DNA of 37,500 nt from Paenibacillus ihumii (GCF_001403875.1 NZ_LN884296.1:33866-71365); one strand, 5' to 3'. Positions 1 through 7,914 are shown, counted from the stretch's first letter. Notes: generated by a model from the letters alone, not told the origin. Numbers and translations are program-made.

Positions 1-222
1 TATTTTGAAGGACCGGAGGCGGGCGTTGATTTTTATGTAGATGACGTAATTGTCGCCGAGCGGGCTGAGATTGACTGGAAAGCAGAGGCCAATGCCCGGA
101 TCGGTCAGCTTCGCAAAGGCGATGTGCAGATTCTCGTGAAGGATGAACAGGGGCGGCCGGTATCGGGGGCGAATGTCGAGGTGAAGGCCGTACGGCATGG
201 CCGCTTGCTGCTGCCTGCATAG
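1..222 (+). CDS. C-terminal end of a carbohydrate-binding / GH10 xylanase-like protein (partial, possibly truncated)
   Basis: The reading frame is open from the window edge to a TAG at 220-222, giving 73 residues; the start lies outside. The first ~20 residues (YFEGPEAGVDFYVDDV) look like the last strands of a CBM4/9- or CBM22-type carbohydrate-binding module. The following stretch (EANARIGQLRKGDVQILVKD, then GRPVSGANVEVKAVRH) resembles the linker that in secreted GH10 xylanases leads into the catalytic barrel. The barrel itself is absent: the frame ends seven residues after VRH, and the other two forward frames to base 413 show nothing barrel-like. So it is either a truncated xylanase gene or a shorter protein with only binding modules. 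No terminator is obvious before the mazG promoter. The family call is by eye and moderate in confidence. Confidence 0.5.
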   Translation, partial: YFEGPEAGVDFYVDDVIVAERAEIDWKAEANARIGQLRKGDVQILVKDEQGRPVSGANVEVKAVRHGRLLLPA

Positions 223-379
223 CCGAGAACCAACCGGCTTGCTGGGCTGCCTGAGCCGTTCAAGGCCTGAAGCTTGGGCATTGCAGTCCGCCTATGTGGC
301 GGCTCTGCGGATATGCGGGCAGCGTGAGCTGGAGCGGTGAGATTATGTCAATGGCGTTCGGATGAAGCCGGCATTTTCC

Positions 380-408
380 TTGTCCGCTTTCGGGTGGTAT
401 AGTATAGA
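380..408 (+). promoter_or_regulatory. Candidate sigma-A promoter of mazG
   Basis: TTGTCC at 380-385 and TATAGA at 403-408 are separated by 17 bases. Transcription would begin near 415, which argues against an in-frame ATG at 414 and for the ATG at 444 as the mazG start. Confidence 0.5.
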
Positions 409-443
409 ACAAGATGCTAGTACAGGAGTGTGAGGATAGCGAT

Positions 444-1967
444 ATGAGCAGAGCGATCACAGTGGTGGGCCTTGGATCGGGGGATCCGGATCAATTGACG
501 CTAGGGATCATGAAGCAGTTAAGAGCGGCGACAGAGCGTTATGTCCGCACGAAGGATCATCCGGTCGTAGCCTGGCTAGAAGCCGAAGAGGGCGTCCGTT
601 TTGAGTCTTTTGATTCCGTCTATGAGGAGCATGGGGATTTCCCGTCCGTATACGAGGAGATTGCGGCGAGGCTTGTAGCCAGGGCGCATAGCGCTGCGGA
701 GGGGACGGTTATATTATATGCCGTTCCGGGACATCCGATGGTGGCTGAAGCAACCGTGCAAATTCTGCGGCGCCGCTGTCCGGAGGAGGGAATCAGGCTG
801 CAGGTGCTGGGCGGGGAGAGCTTCCTGGACGAGGCCTTCGTCCGGCTTGGCTTTGACCCGATCGAAGGCTTCCAACTGCTTGACGCATCGGATATAGGAG
901 CTGTCGCGATTGATCCGCGGATGCATACGCTTATCGGCCAGGTGTATGATACCTTTACGGCCTCCGATGTGAAGCTTGGCCTTATGGAGCTGTATCCCGA
1001 TGATCACGAGGTGGTCGCCTGTCATGCCCTGGGCATCGAGGGGCAGGAGCAAATTCTTCGCATTCCTCTCCATGAGCTGGATCGTGTATCCGGGTACGGC
1101 AATCTATCCCTCATTTATATCCCGGCAAGCCAGGATGAGCAGTTGCGTAACAGAAGCTTCCAGCGGCTCCATGAGATCGTCGCGATTCTGCGCAGTCCGG
1201 AAGGCTGTCCTTGGGACCGGGAGCAGACCCATCGATCCATCCGTAAAAATCTTATCGAAGAAACATACGAGGTGCTGGAGACGATCGATGACGATGACCC
1301 GGATCATATGCGGGAGGAGCTTGGCGATTTGCTCCTTCAGGTAATGCTTCATTCCCAAATGGAGGAGGAAACGGGAACCTTCACCGCCTACGACGTCATC
1401 CAGGGATTGAATGAGAAGCTGATCTATCGCCATCCTCATGTGTTCGGCGAGCTGAATGCCGAGGACGCGGAAGCCGCGCTCGGCAATTGGGAGGCCATGA
1501 AGGCGGAGGAGAAGAGAAGCAAGGGAATCCAGCCGGAGGAGCAGTCTGCGCTCAGCGGCGTGCCCCGCGACTTGCCTGCCCTGATGAAGGCGTATAAAAT
1601 ACAGAAGAAGGCTGCCAAGGCCGGATTCGACTGGGAGGACATTTCCGGGGTCTGGGCCAAAATCGAGGAGGAGCTTGCCGAGCTTAAAGCATCGGTACAG
1701 CAGGGCGAGGATGCAGAGGCACAGCTGTTGGAGCTGGGTGACGTGCTGTTCTCTGTCGTCAATGCGTCCCGCTTTATCGGAGTTGATCCCGAAGAGGCGC
1801 TCTCTCTGACGATCCGCAAATTCGTCCGCCGTTTCCAGCATGTCGAGCGGCGGCTCAAGGAAGCAGGCAAGACGCCGGCCACGAGCTCCCTTGCCGAAAT
1901 GGACAAGTACTGGGATGAGGCCAAAGACCTTGAGCGGAGCCGTGAAATGGACAATTTGTCTAAATAG
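444..1967 (+). CDS. mazG: MazG nucleoside triphosphate pyrophosphohydrolase with N-terminal tetrapyrrole-methylase-like domain
   Basis: A 507-residue protein of the YabN/MazG type. Residues 1 to ~200 form a tetrapyrrole (corrin/porphyrin) methylase-like fold, beginning with the glycine-rich motif VVGLGSGDPDQLTLG. From ~250 onward there are two MazG repeats. The first has GCPWDREQTH and the metal-binding EExxE (EETYE, ~271) and ExxxD-type (EELGD, ~291) motifs; the second (~385-495) contains EEELAEL and ELGDVLFSV. The MazG family hydrolyses NTPs to NMP plus pyrophosphate and is thought to cleanse nucleotide pools; the role of the methylase half is not settled. The start at 444 is chosen because GAGG at 432-435 is well spaced and the upstream ATG at 414 sits at the predicted transcription start. 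The same fusion precedes the HU and rqcP-type genes in Bacillus subtilis. Confidence 0.93.
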   Translation: MSRAITVVGLGSGDPDQLTLGIMKQLRAATERYVRTKDHPVVAWLEAEEGVRFESFDSVYEEHGDFPSVYEEIAARLVARAHSAAEGTVILYAVPGHPMVAEATVQILRRRCPEEGIRLQVLGGESFLDEAFVRLGFDPIEGFQLLDASDIGAVAIDPRMHTLIGQVYDTFTASDVKLGLMELYPDDHEVVACHALGIEGQEQILRIPLHELDRVSGYGNLSLIYIPASQDEQLRNRSFQRLHEIVAILRSPEGCPWDREQTHRSIRKNLIEETYEVLETIDDDDPDHMREELGDLLLQVMLHSQMEEETGTFTAYDVIQGLNEKLIYRHPHVFGELNAEDAEAALGNWEAMKAEEKRSKGIQPEEQSALSGVPRDLPALMKAYKIQKKAAKAGFDWEDISGVWAKIEEELAELKASVQQGEDAEAQLLELGDVLFSVVNASRFIGVDPEEALSLTIRKFVRRFQHVERRLKEAGKTPATSSLAEMDKYWDEAKDLERSREMDNLSK

Positions 1968-2128
1968 CGGTGCTTTTTGGGAAAAAAACAAAAAAAATTA
2001 TCGATTTTGGGCAGGATTTTTAAAGTAAAGCAAGAATACTCTTACAAAGGTATGGCTACTTATCGGGGCAATCGCCCCATTGTACTGCCGTATATCATCA
2101 TTTCTTTAATTATTGGGAGGCATTATTG

Positions 2129-2401
2129 ATGAACAAAACAGATCTGATCAACAACATTTCCAGCAAAAGCGGCTTGACTAAAAAAGACGTTGAGTCCGTA
2201 TTGAACGGTTTTCTTGGCGAAATCACCGAAGCTCTCGCTAACGGAGACAAAGTACAGCTGATTGGCTTTGGCACGTTCGAGACTCGTAAACGTTCCGGCC
2301 GTACGGGCCGCAACCCGCAAACGGGCAAAACAATTGAAATTCCCGCATCTAATGTTCCAGCTTTTAAAGCGGGCAACAAACTTAAAGAAGCTGTAAAATA
2401 A
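2129..2401 (+). CDS. hbs: DNA-binding protein HU
   Basis: A 90-residue bacterial histone-like protein of the usual HU length. It starts MNKTDLINNISSKSGLTKKD and carries the family features GFGTFETRKRSGRTGRNPQT and IPASNVPAFKAGNKLKEAV, i.e. the beta arm with its RNP-type turn and the C-terminal helix. HU bends and compacts DNA as a dimer and is essential in B. subtilis. The start is the ATG at 2129, with GGGAGG at 2115-2120; a TTG directly before it in frame is not needed. The leader holds a small GC hairpin (2065-2078) without a T-tract. The TAA stop shares its last base with the ATG of the next gene (TAATG), so HU and the S4 protein are translationally coupled. Confidence 0.96.
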   Translation: MNKTDLINNISSKSGLTKKDVESVLNGFLGEITEALANGDKVQLIGFGTFETRKRSGRTGRNPQTGKTIEIPASNVPAFKAGNKLKEAVK

Positions 2402-2673
2402 TGCGTCTTGATAAGTTCCTGAAAGTGTCGCGGTTGATCAAGCGCCGCACGGTGGCTAAGGATGTCTCCGAGCAGGGCCGGGTTCTCATCAATGGGCGAG
2501 AGTCCAAGCCGAGTACCGCCGTGAAGGTCGGGGATGAAATCACGATTCAATTTGGCCAGAAGCTGGTAACCGTACGGGTTGAACGACTGGCGGAGACCAC
2601 GCGCAAGGAGGAGGCCTCCACGCTGTATACGCTGGTGAAGGAAGAGCCGATTCCCAAGGACAACTTTCTATGA
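2401..2673 (+). CDS. rqcP: S4-domain RNA-binding protein RqcP (YabO/Hsp15-like)
   Basis: A 90-residue protein with an S4 RNA-binding domain at its N terminus (MRLDKFLKVSRLIKRRTVA, then GRVLINGRESKPSTAVKVGD). Its length and position directly after HU match B. subtilis YabO, now called RqcP. That protein works with RqcH on stalled 50S subunits to add C-terminal alanine tails in ribosome quality control. It overlaps the HU stop codon by one base, and HU's terminal region must supply ribosome access, since no separate Shine-Dalgarno is evident. A clear intrinsic terminator follows. The assignment rests on family resemblance and synteny. Confidence 0.88.
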   Translation: MRLDKFLKVSRLIKRRTVAKDVSEQGRVLINGRESKPSTAVKVGDEITIQFGQKLVTVRVERLAETTRKEEASTLYTLVKEEPIPKDNFL

Positions 2674-2699
2674 ACGATTAGGATGATAACGAGCAAATT

Positions 2700-2723
2700 A
2701 CGGCGCCTTCATGGCGCCGTTTT
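2700..2723 (+). terminator. Intrinsic terminator after rqcP
   Basis: ACGGCGCC (2700-2707) and GGCGCCGT (2713-2720) form a perfect 8-bp GC-rich stem with a five-base loop, followed by a short T run. It separates HU-rqcP from the sporulation genes. Confidence 0.8.
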
Positions 2724-2791
2724 CGTGTATTAGCAGTTCTAAAGATATTTCTCCTTCCATAAGCTATCTGTAAGAAGGAGGGGTACATGCC

Positions 2792-3073
2792 ATGGTGGAT
2801 CTCAATAAAGGGAAGCATCAGGAAGTCCGATTGTTCCAGCGTAAGCTGCTTGAAATTTCAGGTGTACTTAATGTGGAGAGCTTCGATAGCGAGGAGTTCT
2901 TGCTTCAGACAGAGCTGGGTCATCTAACGATTCGCGGCCAGAATTTACATATCAAAAATTTGAATTTGGAGCAGGGACTCGTCAGTATCGAGGGTCTCGT
3001 CAATTCCCTGTCTTACCTGGATCCCGGCTCCCAACCGGGCAGTAAAGGGCTGCTCGGCAAGCTGTTCCGATGA
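2792..3073 (+). CDS. yabP: Sporulation protein YabP
   Basis: A 93-residue protein of the YabP/YqfC family. The visible family pattern is a small beta-rich core with GVLNVESFDSEEFLLQTELG, LTIRGQNLHIKNLNLEQGL and VSIEGLVNSLSYLD. In B. subtilis yabP is transcribed by sigma E in the mother cell and is followed by yabQ, which is needed for cortex formation; the biochemical role of YabP is unknown. The start at 2792 has a strong AAGGAGGGG (2776-2783); an ATG at 2787 is out of frame. The TGA stop overlaps the yabQ start by four bases (ATGA). I could not find a convincing sigma E promoter in the 70 bases between the terminator and the start. Confidence 0.88.
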   Translation: MVDLNKGKHQEVRLFQRKLLEISGVLNVESFDSEEFLLQTELGHLTIRGQNLHIKNLNLEQGLVSIEGLVNSLSYLDPGSQPGSKGLLGKLFR

Positions 3074-3639
3074 ATCTGGAGGTCCAATGGGCGACGCTCC
3101 TATGGATGGCAGCGTCCGGGGGGATACTGGGCATCGCCTTTGACAGCTACCGTGTCGTATCGGGGCAGCTCCGCTTCCCCCGTTGGAGCGTTCATGCCCT
3201 TGATTTGGTCTATTGGGTGGCCGCCTCGTTGTTCGTATTCCGCACGTTATATCATAGTAACCAGGGCGAGCTGCGTTTCTATGTTTTTTTGGGGTTATTT
3301 ATAGGCGTTTGGATTTATTTTTTGTTCCTAAGTGTTATAACGACGCGTTTTGTGGTAATGTTAATGAAGGTAGTTAAAAAAGTTTATCTCCTATCGGTGC
3401 GAATATTCAGTATCTTTATTGTAGCGCCGATGATAGGGTTAATGAAAGGAATCCGGCTGTTACTCGGCTTCGTTTGGGTCATACTGCTGTTTTTAGGGCG
3501 GATTTTGCTGCTTCCGCTTGGTAAGCTGCTTGTTTGGGCCCTAGGACCGTTAGTTCGCAAGCTTGGAATTGCTAGAATGGCCATAGCTGCGCGCGACCGG
3601 ATAACAGCTTTATGGAAGCGTTGGTTCGGCAAGGAATGA
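3070..3639 (+). CDS. yabQ: Spore cortex biosynthesis membrane protein YabQ
   Basis: A 189-residue integral membrane protein. Hydrophobic segments are visible near residues 5-25, 40-58, 70-95, 110-130 and 135-160, and the C-terminal tail is basic. YabQ localises to the outer forespore membrane and is required for spore cortex synthesis in B. subtilis. It overlaps yabP by four bases, so the two are translationally coupled. The third and fourth segments and the basic tail are longer than the simplest YabQ pattern, but the order and spacing of genes make the identification firm. Confidence 0.85.
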   Translation: MNLEVQWATLLWMAASGGILGIAFDSYRVVSGQLRFPRWSVHALDLVYWVAASLFVFRTLYHSNQGELRFYVFLGLFIGVWIYFLFLSVITTRFVVMLMKVVKKVYLLSVRIFSIFIVAPMIGLMKGIRLLLGFVWVILLFLGRILLLPLGKLLVWALGPLVRKLGIARMAIAARDRITALWKRWFGKE

Positions 3640-3657
3640 AGTTAGAGGAGGTGCCCT

Positions 3658-4005
3658 ATGCACAAAGCAACGGCGTCAGCAAATTCAAAGAATCCATCTT
3701 CCCGACAAATGGCTGGGGCACGACGGCGTATTCGGCTCTGGCTAGGCTTTATGATCATTTTCCTTGGTTGGGCAGGATATACGTATATTTCCCAGTCGGG
3801 CGAGATCAATGCCAAATCCCAGCAGCTGGAGGAGCGCCGGGCTTCAATGTCCGCCGCCACGCAGAGCTTGGAACAATTGAAGTATGAAATCAATCGGCTC
3901 CAGGATCCCGAATATATAGGGCAACTTGCAATGAAGAAATACGGGCTATATAAGCCGGGTGAGATCCCGGTACGCGTTTCTGAATCATCGTCGCGAAATG
4001 ACTAA
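3658..4005 (+). CDS. divIC: Septum formation initiator DivIC (FtsB/DivIC family)
   Basis: A 115-residue bitopic protein. A basic cytoplasmic N-terminal stretch (to ~25) precedes one transmembrane helix (RLWLGFMIIFLGWAGYTYI). A coiled-coil (~47-85, with repeated E/L/K/Q heptads) and a short C-terminal domain with the family signature DPEYIGQLAMKKYGLYKPGE follow. DivIC forms a complex with FtsL and DivIB at the division septum, and in B. subtilis also supports asymmetric division in sporulation. The start has a GAGGAGG-type Shine-Dalgarno just upstream (AGAGGAGG near 3646-3653). It lies 18 bases after yabQ and could be read from the same transcript as well as from its own. Confidence 0.9.
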   Translation: MHKATASANSKNPSSRQMAGARRRIRLWLGFMIIFLGWAGYTYISQSGEINAKSQQLEERRASMSAATQSLEQLKYEINRLQDPEYIGQLAMKKYGLYKPGEIPVRVSESSSRND

Positions 4006-4027
4006 TTATAAGCAGGACATACGTCTG

Positions 4028-4056
4028 TTGACCTTGTTTCAGTCATTGGGTATAAT
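4028..4056 (+). promoter_or_regulatory. Sigma-A promoter of the S1-domain gene
   Basis: TTGACC (4028-4033), exactly 17 bases, and a consensus TATAAT (4051-4056). It lies between divIC and the S1 gene and gives a leader of about 60 bases. Confidence 0.75.
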
Positions 4057-4121
4057 CAAATCACCGCAGTCAAGATTTCGAGGCCTGGCTGTATATTTTT
4101 AAGGGAGGATCATTTTATTTT

Positions 4122-4601
4122 ATGGCAATTGAAGTGGGCACCAAGTTAGAAGGAAAAGTGACAGGCATCACGCATTTCGGAGCATTTGTGGATCTGTCAG
4201 GAGGTGTCACGGGTCTCGTTCACATCTCAGAAATCGCCGACAATTACGTCAAGGATGTTAACGATCACCTGAAGATAGGCGACGCTGTAACCGTTAAGGT
4301 TATTAACGTTGACAAGGACGGCAAGATCGGCCTTTCTATTAAACAGGCCGTGGACAAACCGGCAGAGGCAGCTAGACCACCTCGCGCGCCGCGTCCGGAT
4401 CGTCCTAGCGGAAGAGAGGGAGATCGTCCCGGCGGCGGATTTAACCGTGAACGGGGAGGGCGTTCGTTCAAGCCCCCAGCCGGCAAAACTTCTTTTGAAG
4501 ATAAAATGTCCCGCTTCCTCAAAGATAGTGAAGAGCGCATTTCTTCGTTGAAGAAGAACACCGAAGGCAAACGCGGTGGCCGTGGAGCCAAGCGCATGTA
4601 G
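4122..4601 (+). CDS. yabR: S1-domain RNA-binding protein (YabR-like)
   Basis: A 159-residue protein. Residues 1-72 form one S1 (OB-fold) RNA-binding domain, with GTKLEGKVTGITHFGAFVDL, GLVHISEIADNYV and the closing IGLSIKQA. The C-terminal half is rich in Arg, Gly, Pro and Lys (repeated RPxR, RGGR and GGR), an RGG-like disordered tail. Position between divIC and spoIIE matches B. subtilis yabR; the family resembles general stress protein 13 and polynucleotide phosphorylase S1 domains and is presumed to bind RNA or ribosomes. AGGGAGGA is at 4102-4109. It has its own strong promoter and terminator, so it is probably a single-gene unit. Confidence 0.9.
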   Translation: MAIEVGTKLEGKVTGITHFGAFVDLSGGVTGLVHISEIADNYVKDVNDHLKIGDAVTVKVINVDKDGKIGLSIKQAVDKPAEAARPPRAPRPDRPSGREGDRPGGGFNRERGGRSFKPPAGKTSFEDKMSRFLKDSEERISSLKKNTEGKRGGRGAKRM

Positions 4602-4624
4602 CTTGAATATGAATGATGTGTACA

Positions 4625-4656
4625 CCGCAGGCCAATACTCTGGCCTGCGGTTTTTT
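4625..4656 (+). terminator. Strong intrinsic terminator after yabR
   Basis: A perfect 10-bp stem (CCGCAGGCCA at 4625-4634 with TGGCCTGCGG at 4641-4650), a six-base loop and six T residues. Confidence 0.95.
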
Positions 4657-4911
4657 ACGTTGGGAAATCGATGGCTTGAATTAGGGTCCCGGCCAGCCTG
4701 GCTGCAGAGAAATTCGTATCTGCACGGGGTGGTTTTTTTGTCGTCTTCGTTTTTTTACCGACAGGTTACTACGCTTTTCCAGTTATCTCAAGGGGAATCG
4801 CAGGAGCTTGGCCCCCTTCATTCGCAGGTTTGGTGCGAACATAAGAACCCCTGTGAAGCCGCTAGAATAGAGCAGGCCTGCATTCGCGCGAATTTATAAT
4901 CCCCTCTCAAT
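4657..4911. other. Non-coding spacer before spoIIE
   Basis: About 255 bases with no supported gene. B. subtilis carries tRNA genes in this interval; I looked for cloverleaf arms and a T-loop (GGTTCRA) and saw none. A weak hairpin (TGCAGA at 4703-4708 with TCTGCA at 4719-4724) is followed at a distance by a T7 run, and a second T-rich run lies near 4748-4757. Confidence 0.5.
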
Positions 4912-4977
4912 TTGTCGGAAATTTCTTTTGGCTCGCTCCGATATGTGACAAACTTTCCGGCGGCGCCTCCCTATAAT
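4912..4977 (+). promoter_or_regulatory. spoIIE promoter with 21-base spacer and Spo0A boxes
   Basis: A consensus TATAAT (4972-4977) is preceded 21 bases upstream by GTGACA (4945-4950), a near-consensus -35. This over-long spacing is the known mark of Spo0A~P-activated sigma-A promoters such as spoIIE and spoIIG in B. subtilis. A near-perfect 0A box on the + strand (TTGTCGGA, 4912-4919) lies 25 bases upstream of the -35. A weaker inverted one (TGTGACAA, 4944-4951) overlaps the -35 itself. Confidence 0.8.
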
Positions 4978-5016
4978 GGGACATACCTTACAAAATTTAG
5001 AAGAGGTGGTGCCAGG

Positions 5017-7518
5017 ATGAGAGAAAAATGGAATGTCATCGCTTTTCCGGGAGCGAGGAGGGCGAAGGAGCAGGCAAGGAGTTCTTGGTGGAGGGAGTGG
5101 AGCCAAATTCCTGTACTGAATAAAACAAGCCAATTATTTGCGGCCAACCGCTGGACGCTGTTAATGATGGCCATGGGCTTTTTGCTGGGCAGGGCGACGA
5201 TCCTGGATGAATTGTCCCCTTTCGCGGCCGCCTTTTTCGCGGTCATGGTGTTCCTCCGCCGGGATATCGTCATCCTGGCGGCTTCCTCCATCCTAGCCGG
5301 CGCTTTGTTCGGATCTGGAGGGCACGTACTGGGCATTGCCGCGGAGCTGCTAATCTTTTATTTAATATACCGGGGAATGGAGTCGTTCGAGCGGGCTGAT
5401 TTATCCTATGCGCCTCTGATGGTGTTCACTGCAACCTTCCTCGTAGGGCTGTTCGGCGCTGTCATCGGTCCTTCGTTAACCTGGTACGCCTTGATGATGA
5501 CCGTTATGGATGCGGTTCTGGGCTTCGTTCTGACACTGGTTTTTATGCAGGCCATTCCTATTTTTACTTTTCGGAAGAAGAACTATCAGCTGCGGAATGA
5601 AGAGATATTATGTCTTGTCATTATGCTGGCCTCGGTGATGACCGGACTCGTCGGCTGGGAAATATTCGGATTGTCGGCGGAGCATATTTTATCCAGGTAT
5701 TTGATTCTCGTATTTGCTTTGGTCGGCGGCGCTTCACTAGGCGCGTCCGTGGGTGTGGTCACGGGGCTGATCTTGAGTCTGGCCAATATGTCCGCGCTCT
5801 ATCAAATGAGTCTGCTAGCCTTCTCCGGCATGCTGGCAGGGATGCTGCGGGAGGGCCGGAAATGGGCCGTCGGTTTTGGGATGCTGCTGGGCTCCTCTAT
5901 TCTATCCATTTACTTGACTGGCTCGAAGGATATCCTCACCTCAACATGGGAAAGCTGCGCAGCTGTGCTGCTGTTTCTGCTGACGCCGGGCAGTGTCATG
6001 AAGATGATCGCGAAATATGTGCCGGGCACGCAGGATCATACGAAGACACAGCATGAATACGCTAAACGGGTACGGGATATTACGGCGGAAAGGGTTACGC
6101 AGTTCTCGCGGGTATTCAAGCAGCTCTCCCGAAGTTTTGGACAAGTATCCAGCTCAGGGGAAATGGCGAAGCGCAGCGAGGAGATGGATCACTTCATGAA
6201 CGCAGTCACGGAAGAGGCCTGCGCGAATTGTTACCGCCGAAACAGCTGCTGGGACGGGAAATTCTATCAAACCTACCGCTTCATGACCGAAATGATGACC
6301 GCGGTCGAGGAGAAGCCGGATATTACGAAACGGGACCTGCCTGCCAATTGGAGCAAAATTTGCTCGAAGACAGAGCAAGTGCTGGAGCTTATGAAGCGGG
6401 AATATGATCTCTATCAACATGATATGCAGTGGAAACGGCAAATATACGACAGCCGGCAGCTCGTGGCCGAGCAATTGTCAGGCGTATCGCAGGTCATGGA
6501 GGACCTTGCCAAAGAGATTAAACGCGAAGGGCAGGCGCTGTACCGCCAGGAGGAACAAATTCGCGAGGCTCTGGAGAAGCTGGGGCTATCCATCTACAGC
6601 GTCGATGTTATTAATCTGGACCAAGGGAATGTTGAAATCGAGATCGTGCATGCATATACCCGGGGATATGATGAATGCCGCAAGATCATTGCGCCGTTGT
6701 TATCCGATATTCTCGGAGAGCATATTGCGGTAACCGGAGAAACGGAACACGGAGGCAGAGAGGGACTGACGACCGTTACGTTCAGCTCGGCCAAGACGTA
6801 TGAAATCGTCACCGGTGTAGCCGGTACGGCCAAGGGTGGGGATCTGCTGTCCGGGGACAGCTTCAGCGCCATGGAGCTTGGCAACGGAACCTTTGCGGTG
6901 GCGATCAGCGACGGAATGGGGAATGGCGAGCGGGCCAGGCAGGAGAGCAGCACGGCGCTCAACATCCTTGAACAGCTGCTCCAGTCAGGAATGGATGAGA
7001 CCATTGCCATCAAATCCGTGAATTCGATTCTGATGCTGCGGTCACCAGATGAAGTCTATGCCACGGTCGATATGGCCTTGATCGATGAATACACGGCGAA
7101 GACGACGTTCATGAAGATCGGCTCCTCCCCAAGCTTCATAAAGCGCGGAAACGAAGTGATCCCCGTGTCGGCAAGTAATCTGCCGATCGGGATTATTCAA
7201 GAGATCGATATCGATCTGGTCACCGTTCAGCTGCACCCGGGCGATACCTTGATCATGATGACGGATGGTATCTATGATGCTCCAGGCTATGCCGTTAACA
7301 AGGAGCTATGGATGAAGCGGCTCATTCTAGAAATTAAGGCGGAGGAGCCTCAGGAAATGGCCGACCATCTGCTTGAAGCGGTCATTCGCTACCAGAAAAA
7401 CGTCATTCATGATGATATGACTGTTGTTGTTGCCAAAGTAGAGCATGTACGTCCGCAGTGGTCAACCTTGCATATCCCGGGAATTAGCCGGCTTGAGCGC
7501 CCTCGTACGGTAAGCTAA
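5017..7518 (+). CDS. spoIIE: Stage II sporulation protein E, PP2C-type phosphatase
   Basis: An 833-residue protein, the usual SpoIIE length. The N-terminal third is strongly hydrophobic, with about ten membrane segments between ~45 and 315. A central domain (~320-590) includes the conserved cysteine region CANCYRRNSCWDG. The C-terminal PP2C phosphatase domain has its metal-binding aspartates in GDSFS (~610), AISDGMGNGERA (~627-638), MTDGIYDAPG (~747) and HDDMTVVVA (~797). SpoIIE dephosphorylates SpoIIAA in the forespore, which releases sigma F, and it also interacts with FtsZ at the polar septum. The start at 5017 is used because the in-frame upstream codon at 4912 would lie inside the promoter; AGAGGTGG precedes the ATG. 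It is a monocistronic gene under a Spo0A-type promoter. Confidence 0.97.
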   Translation: MREKWNVIAFPGARRAKEQARSSWWREWSQIPVLNKTSQLFAANRWTLLMMAMGFLLGRATILDELSPFAAAFFAVMVFLRRDIVILAASSILAGALFGSGGHVLGIAAELLIFYLIYRGMESFERADLSYAPLMVFTATFLVGLFGAVIGPSLTWYALMMTVMDAVLGFVLTLVFMQAIPIFTFRKKNYQLRNEEILCLVIMLASVMTGLVGWEIFGLSAEHILSRYLILVFALVGGASLGASVGVVTGLILSLANMSALYQMSLLAFSGMLAGMLREGRKWAVGFGMLLGSSILSIYLTGSKDILTSTWESCAAVLLFLLTPGSVMKMIAKYVPGTQDHTKTQHEYAKRVRDITAERVTQFSRVFKQLSRSFGQVSSSGEMAKRSEEMDHFMNAVTEEACANCYRRNSCWDGKFYQTYRFMTEMMTAVEEKPDITKRDLPANWSKICSKTEQVLELMKREYDLYQHDMQWKRQIYDSRQLVAEQLSGVSQVMEDLAKEIKREGQALYRQEEQIREALEKLGLSIYSVDVINLDQGNVEIEIVHAYTRGYDECRKIIAPLLSDILGEHIAVTGETEHGGREGLTTVTFSSAKTYEIVTGVAGTAKGGDLLSGDSFSAMELGNGTFAVAISDGMGNGERARQESSTALNILEQLLQSGMDETIAIKSVNSILMLRSPDEVYATVDMALIDEYTAKTTFMKIGSSPSFIKRGNEVIPVSASNLPIGIIQEIDIDLVTVQLHPGDTLIMMTDGIYDAPGYAVNKELWMKRLILEIKAEEPQEMADHLLEAVIRYQKNVIHDDMTVVVAKVEHVRPQWSTLHIPGISRLERPRTVS

Positions 7519-7590
7519 GTAGGAAGGGTGAAATGAAAGGGCTAATTATGAACTTTTTGTGAGCGTGGATGGGGGTCTAAAGAACTAGTT

Positions 7591-7620
7591 TTGTTAAATC
7601 TTTGTAAAAAATGCTATTAT
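7591..7620 (+). promoter_or_regulatory. Candidate promoter of the riboswitch-controlled chemoreceptor/NRPS unit
   Basis: TTGTTA (7591-7596), 18 bases, TATTAT (7615-7620). Transcription from here would produce a leader of about 430 bases containing the aptamer and both terminators. Confidence 0.5.
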
Positions 7621-7697
7621 CCATGGAAAAGTATTCAATTTTATAGTAATATCGACCTTATTATTGGATATATTCCATCTAAAGAACTTAATCTCAT

Positions 7698-7792
7698 ATA
7701 GTCATTTTGGCAAAGCTGCTGAAAAGTAGTGACGCAAAGCTATAGGGACTTACTTCTCCCCGACGAGAAATGTCAGCCAGCTGCACAAGAAA
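7698..7792 (+). promoter_or_regulatory. Cyclic-di-GMP-I (GEMM-I) riboswitch aptamer
   Basis: The region contains the ordered hallmarks of the class I c-di-GMP aptamer. GGCAAAGC (7709-7716) opens the first arm. That arm is capped by a GAAA tetraloop (7721-7724) between CTGCT and AGTAG. The highly conserved GACGCAAAGC (7731-7740) follows, then TATAGGG, a variable arm (7748-7770) and the closing CAGCCAGCTGC (7774-7784). The 5' TGGC can pair with the 3' GCCA to close the molecule. Class I c-di-GMP riboswitches often control chemotaxis, motility and surface genes. Here the aptamer is followed at once by a terminator, implying transcriptional control of the chemoreceptor and probably the NRPS gene. 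Recognition is by eye; a covariance-model search would settle it. Confidence 0.88.
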
Positions 7793-7807
7793 GAGCAACT
7801 ATGAAGA

Positions 7808-7855
7808 TGCCCTTGTGAAGAACCTATGGTTCCTTCGAGCTAAGGGCAGCTTTTC
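7808..7855 (+). terminator. Riboswitch expression platform: first terminator
   Basis: TGCCCTT (7808-7814) pairs with AAGGGCA (7842-7848), and inner GAAGAACC (7817-7824) pairs with GGTTCCTTC (7828-7836) with one bulge. A T-rich run follows (7851-7855). It begins 16 bases after the aptamer, the normal distance for a transcriptional expression platform. Confidence 0.85.
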
Positions 7856-7914
7856 TTGTAGGTATAGAACGCTTGGCCCTTGATGAGGCTGTCTGTTTCT
7901 ATATGATTAAAGCG

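Noticed and set aside
1104..1991. Long open frame on the minus strand across mazG
   Set aside because: It is the shadow of the mazG coding frame; no ribosome site or recognisable domain.
2740..2765. Sigma E promoter for yabP (ATATT with CATAAGCT)
   Set aside because: The two boxes are only 8 bases apart instead of about 14, so the match is not credible.
4657..4911. tRNA genes between yabR and spoIIE as in B. subtilis
   Set aside because: No cloverleaf arms or T-loop consensus could be found.
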